DNA of 64,000 nt from NCBI GenBank assembly GCA_963848525.1, contig CAWKDZ010000005.1, forward strand, positions 62,001-126,000, in the 5' to 3' direction. Position numbers and translations under genes: made by a program. Under the pieces are notes generated by a model. It was given only the letters and a program-made list of their open reading frames with translations. It was not told the origin of the DNA and made no database searches. Positions 1 through 9,464 of this stretch are shown piece after piece (position 1 is the stretch's first letter; every line of letters starts with the position of its first letter). The DNA comes from JACCTU01 sp963848525. Lineage in GTDB: Bacteria > Actinomycetota > Thermoleophilia > Gaiellales > Gaiellaceae.

Positions 1-22
1 AGGTGACCTCGTGCGTAGCCAC
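1..22 (-). CDS. Start of probable class I fumarase beta subunit (partial)
   Basis: A GTG at 20-22 overlaps the TAG stop of the fumarase alpha gene (TAGTG) and opens a frame reading MATHEVT before the window ends. Class I fumarases and tartrate dehydratases are often split into an alpha subunit followed directly by a beta subunit, so this is probably the beta subunit start. Only seven codons are visible, so the call rests on position and family knowledge rather than on a recognisable domain. Confidence 0.35.
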
Positions 23-922
23 TAGAACTCGCGGTCGTAGTCGACGGAACCGTCCGCTCCGATGTGCGCCGATGCGCGCCGCGCGGCCCAGCACTGGTAG
101 TTGACGGCGACGGGGTTGAGCGTCATGTGCGTGTCCGCGTGCTCGATGTGGCACTGGAGGACGGTCACGTCGCCGCCGAGCCCCATCGGGCCGATCCCCG
201 TCTCGTTCAGGAGCTCGTACAGCTCGTCCTCGAGCTGCGCGACGACCGGGTCGGCGTTCCGCGTCCCGATCGGGCGCATGATCGCCTCCTTCGCCAGGTA
301 CATCGCGTAGTCGGCGCTGCCGCCGATCCCGACGCCGACGATTCCCGGCGGGCACGGCTTACCGCCCGCGCCGACGATCGACTCGAGCACGAACTGCTTG
401 ATCCCCTTCACGCCGTCGGCGGGGACGCACATCTTCAGGAAGCTCATGTTCTCCGAGCCCGGAGCCCTTCGGCACGCACTTGACGTCGAGCCCGTCCCAG
501 TCGGCGATGAAGTCCCAGTGCACGATCGGGAGCCGGTGACCGATGTTCGGCCCGGTGTTCTCGCGCGTGATCGTGTGCACCGCGTTCGAGCGCAGCGGGT
601 GCTCGATCGTCGCGCGCGCGGTGCCGTCTCGCAGAGCGTCGTAGATGCGGGCCGGGTGGAGCGGGAAGTGCTCGCCGACGCGGCAGTGGTAGACGGCGAC
701 GCCCGTGTCCTGGCAGACGAGGTTCTTCTCGTCGTCGGCGATCTGCACGTTGCGCACGATCGTCTCGAGCACGCGCCGGCCCGGGATCGACGTCTCGCGG
801 TCCTTGGCCTCGACGAGCGCGTCGCGCAGGTCCTGCGGGATGTCCTTCAGCGCCCAGACGTAGAGGTGCGCGGCCGCGTCCTCGACCGCGAACTGAAGGT
901 CGGTGGCGGTCGTCGTACTCAT
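22..922 (-). CDS. Fumarate hydratase class I, alpha subunit (one frameshift)
   Basis: This is the iron-sulfur fumarase catalytic domain, which interconverts fumarate and malate. The N-terminal part (922 down to about 460) contains CQDTG, and the C-terminal part (about 450 down to 22) contains KMC and KPCPPGIVGVGIGG, giving the three cysteines expected to bind the 4Fe-4S cluster. The two parts lie in different frames. The reading KGSGSENMSFLKMC is restored if one C is removed from the CCC at about 458-460. The joined length, about 300 residues, fits the alpha subunit of a two-subunit enzyme. The ATG at 922 overlaps the stop of the upstream flavoprotein by 4 bases, so the two are probably translated together. 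The break is more likely an assembly indel than decay because both halves are fully conserved. Confidence 0.88.
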
Positions 923-2109
923 GCTGCCTTCTCCGCGGCGGCCTTGCCGGCCCGGCGGCCGAAGACGGTGCACTCGAGCAGCGAGTTGCCCATCATCCGG
1001 TTGCGGCCGTGCGTGCCTCCGGCGATCTCGCCGCACGCGAACAGCCCTTCGCGCGTCGTCTCGCCGTGCTCGTCGATCACGAGGCCTCCGTTCTGGTAGT
1101 GGAGGACGGGGTAGGTCAGGATCGGCTCGGCCAGCGGGTCGATGCCGCCGCTCCGGTAGCGCCGCAGCATGTAGGGGAGCGAGATCTCGGCGTCCTCCTC
1201 CGCGATCCGCGTCGTGTCGAGGTACACGGCCGGGCGCCCGTCCGGCGTCTCGACGCCCTTCCCCTTCGCCACCTCGTCGAAGATCGCCTGCGAGACCGCG
1301 TCGCGCGGGCCGAGCGAGTCGGTGAACTCCTCGCGGTCGGCGTTCAGGAGCACGGCGCCGTACGCGCGCGTGGTCTCCGGGATCGAGTAGCCCTGCATCG
1401 TCCCGGGCCACGCGCCGCCGTTCGGGTGGTACTGGAGCGCGTCGAGGTCGCGCGCTTCGGCCCCGACGTCGAGTGCGATCCGCGTCACCTCGCCCGTCGC
1501 TCCCGGGTGGTTCGTCGAGAGCTCGCCGCGCTCCTCGGCCTCGCGGTAGCAGCGGCCGCCGGCGGCAAGGACGACGGTCGCCGCCTCGAGGACGTGGTCG
1601 CCGCAGCGGGCGCGCCAGCCGTGCTCGGTCGGCGTCAGCTCCGAGAGCGGCGACTTCGGGAACGTGGCCACGGTCGAGGACTCGACCGCGTCGCGGAGCG
1701 CCTTCGTGATCGCGTGGCCGGTCCGGTCGCCGACCTGGAGCAGGCGCTTCCGGGTCGCGCCGCCGCAGCGGGCCAGGCGGTAGCCGCCGTTCTCGCGCGT
1801 GAACTCGACGCCCAGCTCCTCGAGCCAGTGGATCGCTCCCGGCGCTTCAGAGGTGAGGATCTCGACGAGCCGACGGTCGGCCGTCTCGTGGCTCGAGTTC
1901 CAGACGTCCTCGGCGTGGATCTCGGGCGAGTCGTCCGGCGCAAACGCCGCCTGGATGCCGCCCTGCGCCTTGGCCGAGTTGCAGGACTGGAGCGCCCCCT
2001 TGGTCGCGAGCGCCACCCGCGCGCCCGCGGTGTGGGCCGAGACGGCGGCGGCCAGGCCCGAGGCCCCGCTTCCGATCACGAGCACGTCGAAAGGCGCGCC
2101 TCCGGCCAC
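919..2109 (-). CDS. FAD-dependent fumarate reductase / succinate dehydrogenase-like flavoprotein
   Basis: An FAD-binding oxidoreductase of the SdhA/FrdA/NadB superfamily. The N-terminal dinucleotide-binding motif VIGSGASGLAAA lies near residues 11-22, followed by the substrate-domain signature GGIQAAF. The C-terminal FAD segment GEIAGGTHGRNRMMG lies near residues 355-370. At 396 residues it is much shorter than SdhA or NadB (about 530-590) because the C-terminal helical domain is absent. Fumarase follows with a 4-base overlap, which suggests work on C4-dicarboxylates: fumarate/succinate conversion, or a related oxidase. L-aspartate oxidase is a possible alternative, but no nadA or nadC is nearby and the length does not fit. 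No iron-sulfur or membrane-anchor subunit is next to it. Confidence 0.75.
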   Translation of the reverse strand: MAGGAPFDVLVIGSGASGLAAAVSAHTAGARVALATKGALQSCNSAKAQGGIQAAFAPDDSPEIHAEDVWNSSHETADRRLVEILTSEAPGAIHWLEELGVEFTRENGGYRLARCGGATRKRLLQVGDRTGHAITKALRDAVESSTVATFPKSPLSELTPTEHGWRARCGDHVLEAATVVLAAGGRCYREAEERGELSTNHPGATGEVTRIALDVGAEARDLDALQYHPNGGAWPGTMQGYSIPETTRAYGAVLLNADREEFTDSLGPRDAVSQAIFDEVAKGKGVETPDGRPAVYLDTTRIAEEDAEISLPYMLRRYRSGGIDPLAEPILTYPVLHYQNGGLVIDEHGETTREGLFACGEIAGGTHGRNRMMGNSLLECTVFGRRAGKAAAEKAA

Positions 2110-2122
2110 CCGGCGAGTCTAC

Positions 2123-3406
2123 CTAATCAGCAGTATTAGCTCTGCTTATCAAGATCGGGGCGGCTTCGGCTCGCGGAGAGCGCCGCAGCACGGCGGGCAG
2201 GCCCTCCTCGATCGCGAGCGCCGCGAGGCCGCAGGCGGTGCAGGTCGCGGCCGCGCCGAGCCACAAGAGCGCCGGCGACGCCGCCAGCGCGAGCGCGCCG
2301 AGCGCCGGCCCGAGCGCGAAGCCGAGCTGGGCGGTCGTCAGCCAGGCCGCCATGTAGCGGCCACGCAACGCCTCGGGCGCGAGGTCGGAGACGAGCGGGC
2401 CCTGGATCACGCCGTGGATGCACTCGCCGAACGCGAAGACGACGGCGCCGACGAACAGGAACGTCACGGCGACCCAGAGTCGCGACGTCCCGGCCGCCGC
2501 GAGGGCGAGCAGCCAACTCAGCGCCCAGATCCCTCCCATCACTGCGAGCGCCGGCATGCGCCGCCGGCCCGCCAGCGCCCGCGTGATCGGGAACTGCGCG
2601 AGCACGATCGCCACGGTGTTGAAGACGAAGATCAGGCCGATCACGCGCTCGCTCACGCCGACGTCGTTCTTCGCGAAGACCGGCAGCACCGAGTTGAGCA
2701 GCGCAACTCCGACCGTGACGAACGCGAAGTTGACGGCGATCACGGCGACGAACGTGCGGTCGCGGAGCACGTCCGCGTAGCGTCCGGCGCTGCGCTGCTC
2801 TCGTGCGGGCCGCACCGCGGGCACCAGCACGAGCGCCGCGGCGAAGATCAAGCTCGTCGCGGCGTTGAGCACGAAGATCAGCGTGAACGTGCGCGGGTCG
2901 GAGACGACCACGAGCAGACCGGCGAGCAGGCTGCCGAGCGCGAGACCGAGGTTCGCGCCGACCCGCTGCACCGCGTACGCGGACGGCCGGAGCTCCGCCG
3001 GCGTCACCGCCGCGAGGAGCCCCGTGTAGCTCGGCCAGAACGCGCCTCTGCCCGCGCCGGCGATCGCCGCGAGCGCGAGTGCCTGCCAGGCCTCGCGGAC
3101 GAGCGGAAAGAGGCCGAACCCGACCGCGAGCAGGACGAGCGCCGCGGCCGCCGTCGCGCGGCCGCCGAGGCGGTCGTAGAGCGTGCCCGCTGCCACGCCG
3201 CACACGAGCGCGACCGCGAAGTGGACCGTTGGCACCAGCCCCGCGACGCCGAGCGAGAAGCCGCGCACGTTGTGCAGGTAGATGAGCAGGAACGGGATGA
3301 CGAGCCCGTTGCCGACCGAGTTGACCGCGATGCCGACGTTGAGGACCCAGACCGGCCGCGGCAGTCCGGGAACGGCGACCCGGAGGCGGTTTCGCACCGG
3401 CGGCAT
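2123..3406 (-). CDS. Major facilitator superfamily transporter
   Basis: A 427-residue multi-spanning protein with about twelve hydrophobic segments. It has an MFS-like loop after the second helix (AGTLYDRLGGRAT) and a repeat of the pattern in the second half. The ATG at 3406 is chosen because the first membrane helix (VWVLNVGIAVNSVGNGLVI) begins about 18 residues later; upstream in-frame sequence is arginine and proline rich and looks non-coding. The substrate cannot be told; the general type resembles drug or metabolite exporters. It stands just upstream of the flavoprotein and fumarase on the same strand (13-base gap), so a dicarboxylate-linked role is possible but unproven. Confidence 0.85.
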   Translation of the reverse strand: MPPVRNRLRVAVPGLPRPVWVLNVGIAVNSVGNGLVIPFLLIYLHNVRGFSLGVAGLVPTVHFAVALVCGVAAGTLYDRLGGRATAAAALVLLAVGFGLFPLVREAWQALALAAIAGAGRGAFWPSYTGLLAAVTPAELRPSAYAVQRVGANLGLALGSLLAGLLVVVSDPRTFTLIFVLNAATSLIFAAALVLVPAVRPAREQRSAGRYADVLRDRTFVAVIAVNFAFVTVGVALLNSVLPVFAKNDVGVSERVIGLIFVFNTVAIVLAQFPITRALAGRRRMPALAVMGGIWALSWLLALAAAGTSRLWVAVTFLFVGAVVFAFGECIHGVIQGPLVSDLAPEALRGRYMAAWLTTAQLGFALGPALGALALAASPALLWLGAAATCTACGLAALAIEEGLPAVLRRSPRAEAAPILISRANTAD

Positions 3407-3446
3407 GCTGACAGCCGGGCGGGTGCGCGACAAGGCCCATTTGGGC

Positions 3447-4401
3447 CTACCAGACGGAGCGCAGGAGCCCCTCGACCTCGTCGCGCGTGGCAGGGCGTGG
3501 ATTGGCCTGGTTCCCCGGCCTCGCCGCGGCTTTGGCCGCGAGCTGCGGCAGGTCGTCCTCGGGCACGCCGAGGTCGCGGAGCCGCGTCGGACCAGAGAGC
3601 GCGGCGAGCTCGACGACCTTGTCGGCCGGCGCCTCGGGGGCCCCGATCGCCTCACCGAAGCGGGCGACCGCATCCGGGGCGAGCGCGGCGTTGAAGCGGA
3701 GCGCCGCCGGCAGGCAGATCGCGTTCATCGTCCCGTGCGGCAACCCGTACGCCCCGCCCACGGCCTGCGCGAGCGCGTGGCCGAGCGCGAGCCCGGCGCC
3801 GCCGAGCGCTTCGCCCGCGTGCGCGGCGCCCTCGAGCAAGTGCGTGCGGAGCTCGAGGTCGTCCGGCTGCTCGAGCACGCGCGGGAGCAGGTCGGCGATC
3901 AGACGCGCGCCGCGGAGCGCGTGCCCGTCCGCTTCGTCGTTGTGACCGCGCGCGTAGAGCGCTTCCGCGCAGTGCGCAAGCGCGTTCAGCGCCGTGCCGC
4001 CGGTCTCCGCGCGCGGGAGGTCGAGCGTCAGCTCCGGCTCATAGACGATCCCGGCCAGGTGCGCGCCGCCGCCGCCGCCGACCATGTGCTTGTCCGGGTC
4101 GCGCACGCCGAAGAACGGCGTCCACTCCGAGCCCGAGTACGTCGTCGGCACCGAGACGAGCGGCAGGCCGCGCGCGGCCGAAGGCGCCTTCGCCGTGTCG
4201 ATCGCGCTGCCGCCGCCCACCGCGAGCACGCCGTCGACGTCGTCGGGCGCGACGATCCGGTCCGACGGGATCTCGCGCCAGGTCGCGGCCGCGGGCAGCT
4301 CGAGGCCCGCCCAGCGTTCGCTCGCGACGAGCAGCGGGCGGCCGATCCCGGCCTCCTCGAGCAGCTCGCCGAGCCCCTCGAGCGCGCCAGCGGACGATCA
4401 C
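3447..4401 (-). CDS. Iron-containing alcohol dehydrogenase, maleylacetate reductase-like (frameshift near start)
   Basis: A group III iron-type dehydrogenase. The glycine-rich NAD motif is VGGGSAIDTAK. The metal-binding region reads NALAHCAEALYARGHND, then LGHALAQAVGGAYGLPHG, matching the pattern in maleylacetate reductases, which reduce maleylacetate to 3-oxoadipate in catechol or hydroxyquinol breakdown. The frame stays open back to the LysR stop without a good start codon. A GTG at 4401 overlapping that stop (GTGA) reads MIVRW and joins the main frame if two bases are missing at about 4386-4389 (a short G run). The resulting 318 residues are a little short for the family (about 350). LysR plus maleylacetate reductase is a familiar aromatic-catabolism pairing; no ring-cleavage gene is present here, so the substrate is inferred. 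Confidence 0.78.
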
Positions 4402-5291
4402 GCGAGCCGCTCGCTGCCGAACGCGACGAACGCTTCGGCGACGCGCGTGCGCGAACGCCGCGCCGCTCGAACCAGCGAGACGTCGCGCACGAGGTTGAGC
4501 CCGCGCACGCGCGCCTCGCCGAGCGTTCCCGCCGCGAGCTCGGACTCGACCGCCGAGCGGGAGATGAACGTCACGCCGTAGCCGGCGAGCACGGCACTCC
4601 GGACCGACTCCTGGAGGCCCAGCTCGAGCGACACCTCGAAGTCGCGCAGGCGCGAGCCGCTCCGGCGCAGCTCGTCCTCGAGCAGCTGGCGGACACCGCC
4701 GCCCTCCTGCATCACGATCAGCGGCTCCTTGCGCAGCTCGTCGAGCGTGATCGTCCGGCCGGCGAAGGCGTGCTGCGGCGGCGTTGCGAGGATGACCTCG
4801 TCGCGAAAGAACGGCTCGAACGAGACGCCCCGCTGGCGGCGCGCCGCCCCGACGATCCCGAGCTCGAGCTCGCGCGACCCGACGAGCTCGACGACCGCGT
4901 GCGTGTCGGCGACCGTCAGCGAGACTTTCACGCCGGGGTTCTCGCGCTGGAACTCGCAGAGCAGCAGCGGCACGACGATCGCGGCCGGCCCCGTCGACGC
5001 GCCGAGCTCGAGCGCGCCGGTCAGCTCGCCCTCCCCGACGGCGGCGACGTCCTCGAGCAGCTGCTGCTCGAGCGAGAGCATCCGCTGCGCGCTTCGGTAG
5101 AGGCGCCGCCCCGCCTCGGTCGGCTCGACGCGGCGCCCGGAGCGGTCGAGCAGCTGCTTGCCGAGCCGCTTCTCGAGCGAGCGCACCTGGAGGCTGACGG
5201 CCGGCTGCGTCACCCCGAGGCGCTCCGCCGCCTGTGAAAAGCTCTTCCTCTCGACCACGGCGCAGAAAGCCGCCAGCTGGCGCGTGTCCAT
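4398..5291 (-). CDS. LysR-family transcriptional regulator
   Basis: A 297-residue LTTR. The N-terminal winged helix-turn-helix is textbook (AAERLGVTQPAVSLQVRSLE, residues about 21-40), followed by an effector-binding domain of usual length. It overlaps the dehydrogenase by 4 bases, so it is probably co-transcribed with its likely target gene. That differs from the usual divergent layout; the divergent gene here is a sugar transferase whose start is only about 11 bases away. A dyad fitting the T-N11-A rule covers the LysR start codon, consistent with autoregulation. The effector is unknown; an aromatic-pathway intermediate is a guess from the neighbour. Confidence 0.92.
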   Translation of the reverse strand: MDTRQLAAFCAVVERKSFSQAAERLGVTQPAVSLQVRSLEKRLGKQLLDRSGRRVEPTEAGRRLYRSAQRMLSLEQQLLEDVAAVGEGELTGALELGASTGPAAIVVPLLLCEFQRENPGVKVSLTVADTHAVVELVGSRELELGIVGAARRQRGVSFEPFFRDEVILATPPQHAFAGRTITLDELRKEPLIVMQEGGGVRQLLEDELRRSGSRLRDFEVSLELGLQESVRSAVLAGYGVTFISRSAVESELAAGTLGEARVRGLNLVRDVSLVRAARRSRTRVAEAFVAFGSERLA

Positions 5292-5305
5292 AAGCGTTGA
5301 TTATG
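5289..5305. promoter_or_regulatory. LTTR-like dyad spanning two divergent start codons
   Basis: The sequence CATAAGCGTTGATTATG has 5-bp inverted arms (CATAA/TTATG) separated by 7 bases and contains T-N11-A, the classic LysR half-site arrangement. The left arm contains the LysR start codon (read on the minus strand) and the right arm contains the ATG of the sugar transferase. Part of the symmetry is forced by the two ATGs facing each other, so the match may be partly accidental. Confidence 0.4.
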
Positions 5306-5968
5306 ACTGAGCACACGGAATCCCTGGCGGAGCGGTACGCGCGCCTCGCGCACGGATCCTCGCCGCGCTCGCGCGACACGGTCCTGCGCGCGCTCGACGT
5401 CCTCCTCTCCGCGCTCTTCCTGCTGGTCGCGCTCCCGTTCGCGCTGCTCGTCGCGATCGCGATCCTCGTCGGCGACGGGCTGCCGATCCTCTACCGCGGC
5501 GAGCGTGTGGGCCGGGCCGGGCGCGTCTTCTCGATGTACAAGTTCCGCACGCTGCGCCCGGACGCCGAGTCGCGGCTCGGGCCCTACCTCGAGCAGGAAC
5601 TGGTGCGGCGCACGCGCGACGAGGTGACGCCGCTCGGGCGCTGGCTTCGGGCCGCGCAGCTCGACGAGATCCCGCAGTTCTGGAACGTCCTCCGCGGGGA
5701 CATGAGCTTCGTCGGCCCGCGCCCGATCCGCCCTCGCTTCTTCGAGGAGCTCGCCGAGGAGCTGCCCGCGTACTGGCAACGACTCGTCGTCCGGCCCGGC
5801 CTGACCGGACTGGCCCAGATGCGGCGGACACGCGAGGCGTCCTGGGCCGAGAAGCTCGCGCACGATCTCGAATGGATCGCCGATCGGTCGGTGCGGCTCT
5901 ACCTGCGGACGCTCACGGCGACGGCGTGGCGCGTCCTGCGGCAGGTCTTCCGAGGAGCCGACGCCTAA
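5303..5968 (+). CDS. Bacterial sugar transferase (undecaprenyl-phosphate sugar phosphotransferase)
   Basis: A monotopic phosphoglycosyl transferase of the WcaJ/PglC type, which loads the first sugar phosphate onto the polyprenyl-phosphate carrier at the inner membrane face. One hydrophobic segment lies near residues 30-52 (LLSALFLLVALPFALLVAIA). The family signatures follow: YKFRTL, DEIPQFWNVLRGDMSFVGPR and RPGLTGLAQ. Length is 221 residues from the ATG at 5303; a TTG at 5297 is in frame but less likely. The stop overlaps that of the converging antiporter gene. With asnB, DUF354, CapD-like and DegT genes nearby, it probably starts a surface glycan. Confidence 0.92.
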   Translation: MTEHTESLAERYARLAHGSSPRSRDTVLRALDVLLSALFLLVALPFALLVAIAILVGDGLPILYRGERVGRAGRVFSMYKFRTLRPDAESRLGPYLEQELVRRTRDEVTPLGRWLRAAQLDEIPQFWNVLRGDMSFVGPRPIRPRFFEELAEELPAYWQRLVVRPGLTGLAQMRRTREASWAEKLAHDLEWIADRSVRLYLRTLTATAWRVLRQVFRGADA

Positions 5969-7557
5969 CTCGCGTCGAGCCGAACGTCCTCGAGGGCGAT
6001 GTCGCGGAGGACGCGGTGCATCACCTCGTCCGAGATCACGCGGTCGCGCCGGAGCTGTAGGACCGCCTGCTCCTCGGCGCGGAAGACTTCGCGACGAAGC
6101 CGCTGGTACGCGAGCGACTGCTCCTCGACTCCGCCGCCGCCGGGCTCGAGGCGCTCGACGAAGCGGTCGCGCCGGAACGTGTAGAGGCCGCGAAGGCGCT
6201 CGGCGGTGTCGCCGCGCACCCAGTCCTCGTCGACGAGCTCGTCGATCCGGGCGAGGGCGGCCTCCGCCGCGACGCGACGCGCCTTGGCATCCTCGCGCTC
6301 GGCAATGCCGTCGTCCTCGAGCCCGAGCGCGCCGATCACCAGCGGCAGGGACAGACCCTGCACCACGAGCGTCGCGAGGATCACACCGAACGCAAGGAAG
6401 ATGATCACTTCCCGGGCGGGGAAGGGAGCGCCGGCGTCGGTTTGGAGGGGCAGCGCGAGCGCCGCCGCGAGCGAGACCGCTCCGCGCATCCCCGACCAGC
6501 CGAGCACGAACGGGATCGACCAGGGCGGGTACGGGTCGCGGGCGCGCAGTGACGCCGAGAGGAAGCGCGGCAGATAGGTGAACACGAACACCCAGACCAT
6601 CCGGATCACGAGGACCGCACCGCAAACCGCGGCGGTCGCGACGATCAGCTCTTGCGTCGTCCACGCGTCGAGCCCGTCGAGCACGGTGGGCAGCTGGAGG
6701 CCGAGGAGGATGAAGAGGACGGCGTTGAGGACGAACGTCAAAATCGACCAGAAGGCGTTGCCCTGGAGCCGCGTGGACGGGTTCGTGAGCTGCGGCGTGT
6801 ACCAGCCCATGTAGAGGCCGACCGTCACGACCGCGAGCACGGCGGAGACGCCGAGCGCCTCGGCGGGCAGGAAGGCGAGGAACGGCGTCAGCAGAGCGAC
6901 CGTGATCTCGGTCGGCGCGTCGTTCAGCCGCCGACGGACGTGTCGCATCACGTATCCGACCCCGAGGCCGATCGCAATTCCCGCCGCGGCGTTGAACACG
7001 AGCCGACCGCCCGCTCCCCAGAGCGAGAACGCACCGGTCACGGTCGCCACGACCGCAGTGCGGTAGAGCACGAGAGCGGTGGCGTCGTTGACGAGGCTCT
7101 CGCCCTCGATCACGGTGATCAGGCGGCGCGGCACCCCGAGGCGGTGGGCGATCGATGTCGCCGCAATCGGGTCGGTCGGGGAGACGATCGCTCCCAGCAC
7201 GAACGCCGCCGGCCAGGTCAGGCCGTCGACGACGGCGTGTGCGACGACGGCGACGCCGACCATCGTCGCGCCGACCAGGCCTAGCGCCAGCAGCCCGATC
7301 GGACGGACGTTCGCGCGCAGGTCGCGCAGCGAGGTGAAGAACGCGGAGATGTAGAGGAGCGGCGGCAAGAACGCGACGAGGACGAGCTCGGGCGGCAGCT
7401 CGAACTCGGGCACGCCCGGAACGAACGCGAGCGCGAGCCCACCAAGCACGAGCAGAATCGGGTAGGGAATCCGCAGCGTCGGCGCGAGCACGAGCAGCGC
7501 GCCGAGCGCGACGGTCAGCCCGAGCAGCTGCCAGAGGTGCTCGTCATGAAGCTCCAC
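5965..7557 (-). CDS. Na+/H+ antiporter, CPA1 family
   Basis: A 530-residue cation/proton antiporter of the NhaP/NHE type. About twelve membrane segments fill residues 8-410. The ion-binding signatures are plain: SPTDPIAA (residues about 125-132) and EGESLVNDATALVL (about 150-163). A charged cytoplasmic tail of about 110 residues follows, as is usual in CPA1 proteins, where it is thought to regulate pH response. Its start is 23 bases from that of asnB on the opposite strand, so the two promoters must share or overlap that short gap. Confidence 0.92.
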   Translation of the reverse strand: MELHDEHLWQLLGLTVALGALLVLAPTLRIPYPILLVLGGLALAFVPGVPEFELPPELVLVAFLPPLLYISAFFTSLRDLRANVRPIGLLALGLVGATMVGVAVVAHAVVDGLTWPAAFVLGAIVSPTDPIAATSIAHRLGVPRRLITVIEGESLVNDATALVLYRTAVVATVTGAFSLWGAGGRLVFNAAAGIAIGLGVGYVMRHVRRRLNDAPTEITVALLTPFLAFLPAEALGVSAVLAVVTVGLYMGWYTPQLTNPSTRLQGNAFWSILTFVLNAVLFILLGLQLPTVLDGLDAWTTQELIVATAAVCGAVLVIRMVWVFVFTYLPRFLSASLRARDPYPPWSIPFVLGWSGMRGAVSLAAALALPLQTDAGAPFPAREVIIFLAFGVILATLVVQGLSLPLVIGALGLEDDGIAEREDAKARRVAAEAALARIDELVDEDWVRGDTAERLRGLYTFRRDRFVERLEPGGGGVEEQSLAYQRLRREVFRAEEQAVLQLRRDRVISDEVMHRVLRDIALEDVRLDAS

Positions 7558-7580
7558 GCGGCCAAGATACGGTCTCCCCC

Positions 7581-9464
7581 GTGTGTGGAATCTGCGGGGT
7601 CGCGCGGCGCGACGGTCCGGCCGACCGGGCGCGGGTCGAGTCGATGGCCGAGACGCTCGTCCACCGCGGGCCGGACTCGGACGGCTTCCTGTTCGACGGG
7701 CCCGTCGCGCTGGCGGCCCGGCGGCTCTCGATCATCGACCTCGAGCACGGCGACCAGCCGATCGCGAACGAGGACGAAACCGTCCACGTCGTCCAGAACG
7801 GCGAGATCTACAACCACGTCGAGCTCCGCCACGAGCTCGAGCGTGCGGGACACCGCTTTCGCACGCGCTGCGACACCGAGGTCCTCGTCCACGCGTACGA
7901 GGAGTGGGGCGACGACTTTCCGCGCCGGCTGCGCGGCATGTTCGCGCTCGCGCTCTGGGACGCGCCCCGCTCGCGACTCGTGCTCGCGCGCGACGCCTTC
8001 GGGATCAAGCCGCTCTACTACCGCGCCTCGGCCGATGGGCTCGAGTTCGCCTCCGAGCTGCGCGCGCTCCCCCGCGGCGAGATCGACCCGGACGCACTCG
8101 ACGCCTTCCTGACGTTCAACTCGATCCCCGCGCCGCTGACGATCTTCGCGGAGTGCCGGAAGCTGCCCGCCGGCCACATCCTCGTGTGGGACGGGAGCGA
8201 GCTCCGCGTGGAGCGGTTCGCGCGACCGCGTCCGGTCGCCGCGGACGACGTGCGCACGGACGACGAGGCGGAACTCGTCGAGGAGTGCCGCGCGCGCCTG
8301 CGCGACTCGGTCCGCGCCCACCTCGTCAGCGACGTTCCGGTCGGCGTGCTCCTCTCCGGTGGGGTCGACTCCGGGCTGCTCGCCGCACTGGCGGCCGAGG
8401 AGTCGGCCGAGCCGCTCCGCACGTTCTCGATCGGCTTCGAGGAAGGCTCGTTCGACGAGCTGGCCGACGCGCGCAAGGTCGCGACGCGCTATCGCACCGA
8501 CCACCACGAGCTCGTGCTCAGGCCAGACGCCGCGCTGCTGCTCCCCGCGCTCGCCGAGGCCTTCGACGAGCCGTTCGCCGACTCGTCCGCGCTCCCCACC
8601 TACCTCGTCTCCGAGCTCGCCGCCCGGCACGTCAAGGTCGCGCTCTCCGGCGAGGGCGGGGACGAGCTCTTCGGCGGCTACTACACGTACGCGGCCGACC
8701 TGCTCGCCCCGCGGGTGGGCGCGCTGGCGCGCGTCGCCCGGCCGCTCGTCGAGCTGCTGCCCAGCTCGAGCGCGAAGGCGAGCTTCGACTACCGGGCGAA
8801 GCGGTTCGTCCGCGCCGCGCACCTCCCTCCGCTCGAGCGGCACCACGGCTGGAAGGAGATCTTCGCGCCCGACCTGCGCGCCGAGCTGACCGGACGGGCC
8901 AACGGCTTCGACCCGCTCGAGCTCTATCGGCGTGCGTTCGCCGAGACGGAGGGAGCCGAGCTGCTCGCGCGGCTCCAGGACGTCGACCGCGCCGTCTACC
9001 TCGTCGACGACCTGCTCGTGAAGACCGACCGCGCCTCGATGGCGCACTCGCTCGAGGCGCGCGTGCCCTTCTGCGACCCGGTCGTCGCCTCGTTCGCGCA
9101 CGCGCTGCCGACGAGACACAAGCTGCGCGGCCTGCGCAAGAAGGTGCTGCTGCGCAAGGCGGCCGAGCCCCTGCTGCCGCGCTCGATCGTCTACGGGCGC
9201 AAGCGCGGCTTCTCGATCCCGGCGGCGGCGTGGCTCCGGGGCGAGCTGGAGCCGTTCGCGCGTGACGTGCTGGCGCCCGAGACGCTGCGGCGCCAGGGGT
9301 TCTTCGAGCCGCGCGTCGTCGAGCGGCTGCTCGACGATCACGTCGCGCGGCGCGAAGACCGCTCGCGCCAGCTGTGGGGCCTGCTCGCGTTCACGCTCTG
9401 GCACGAGCGCCACGTCGAGCGGACACCCGGCCGCCCCCGCGTCCCCGAGCAGCTGCTCGCGTGA
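7581..9464 (+). CDS. asnB: Asparagine synthase (glutamine-hydrolysing)
   Basis: A 627-residue AsnB. The GTG start at 7581 is fixed by the need for cysteine at position 2: the mature N-terminus CGICGV carries the glutaminase nucleophile. The glutamine amidotransferase domain covers about residues 1-200 (with NGEIYNH). The synthetase domain follows with the ATP pyrophosphatase motif LLSGGVDSGLL near residue 258. A DUF354 gene follows with a 4-base overlap. AsnB paralogues often sit in surface-glycan or secondary-metabolite clusters, so this copy may amidate something other than free aspartate. Confidence 0.93.
   Translation: MCGICGVARRDGPADRARVESMAETLVHRGPDSDGFLFDGPVALAARRLSIIDLEHGDQPIANEDETVHVVQNGEIYNHVELRHELERAGHRFRTRCDTEVLVHAYEEWGDDFPRRLRGMFALALWDAPRSRLVLARDAFGIKPLYYRASADGLEFASELRALPRGEIDPDALDAFLTFNSIPAPLTIFAECRKLPAGHILVWDGSELRVERFARPRPVAADDVRTDDEAELVEECRARLRDSVRAHLVSDVPVGVLLSGGVDSGLLAALAAEESAEPLRTFSIGFEEGSFDELADARKVATRYRTDHHELVLRPDAALLLPALAEAFDEPFADSSALPTYLVSELAARHVKVALSGEGGDELFGGYYTYAADLLAPRVGALARVARPLVELLPSSSAKASFDYRAKRFVRAAHLPPLERHHGWKEIFAPDLRAELTGRANGFDPLELYRRAFAETEGAELLARLQDVDRAVYLVDDLLVKTDRASMAHSLEARVPFCDPVVASFAHALPTRHKLRGLRKKVLLRKAAEPLLPRSIVYGRKRGFSIPAAAWLRGELEPFARDVLAPETLRRQGFFEPRVVERLLDDHVARREDRSRQLWGLLAFTLWHERHVERTPGRPRVPEQLLA

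Noticed and set aside
919..2109. L-aspartate oxidase (nadB)
   Set aside because: The protein is about 140 residues too short and no nadA or nadC is adjacent; fumarase is the neighbour.
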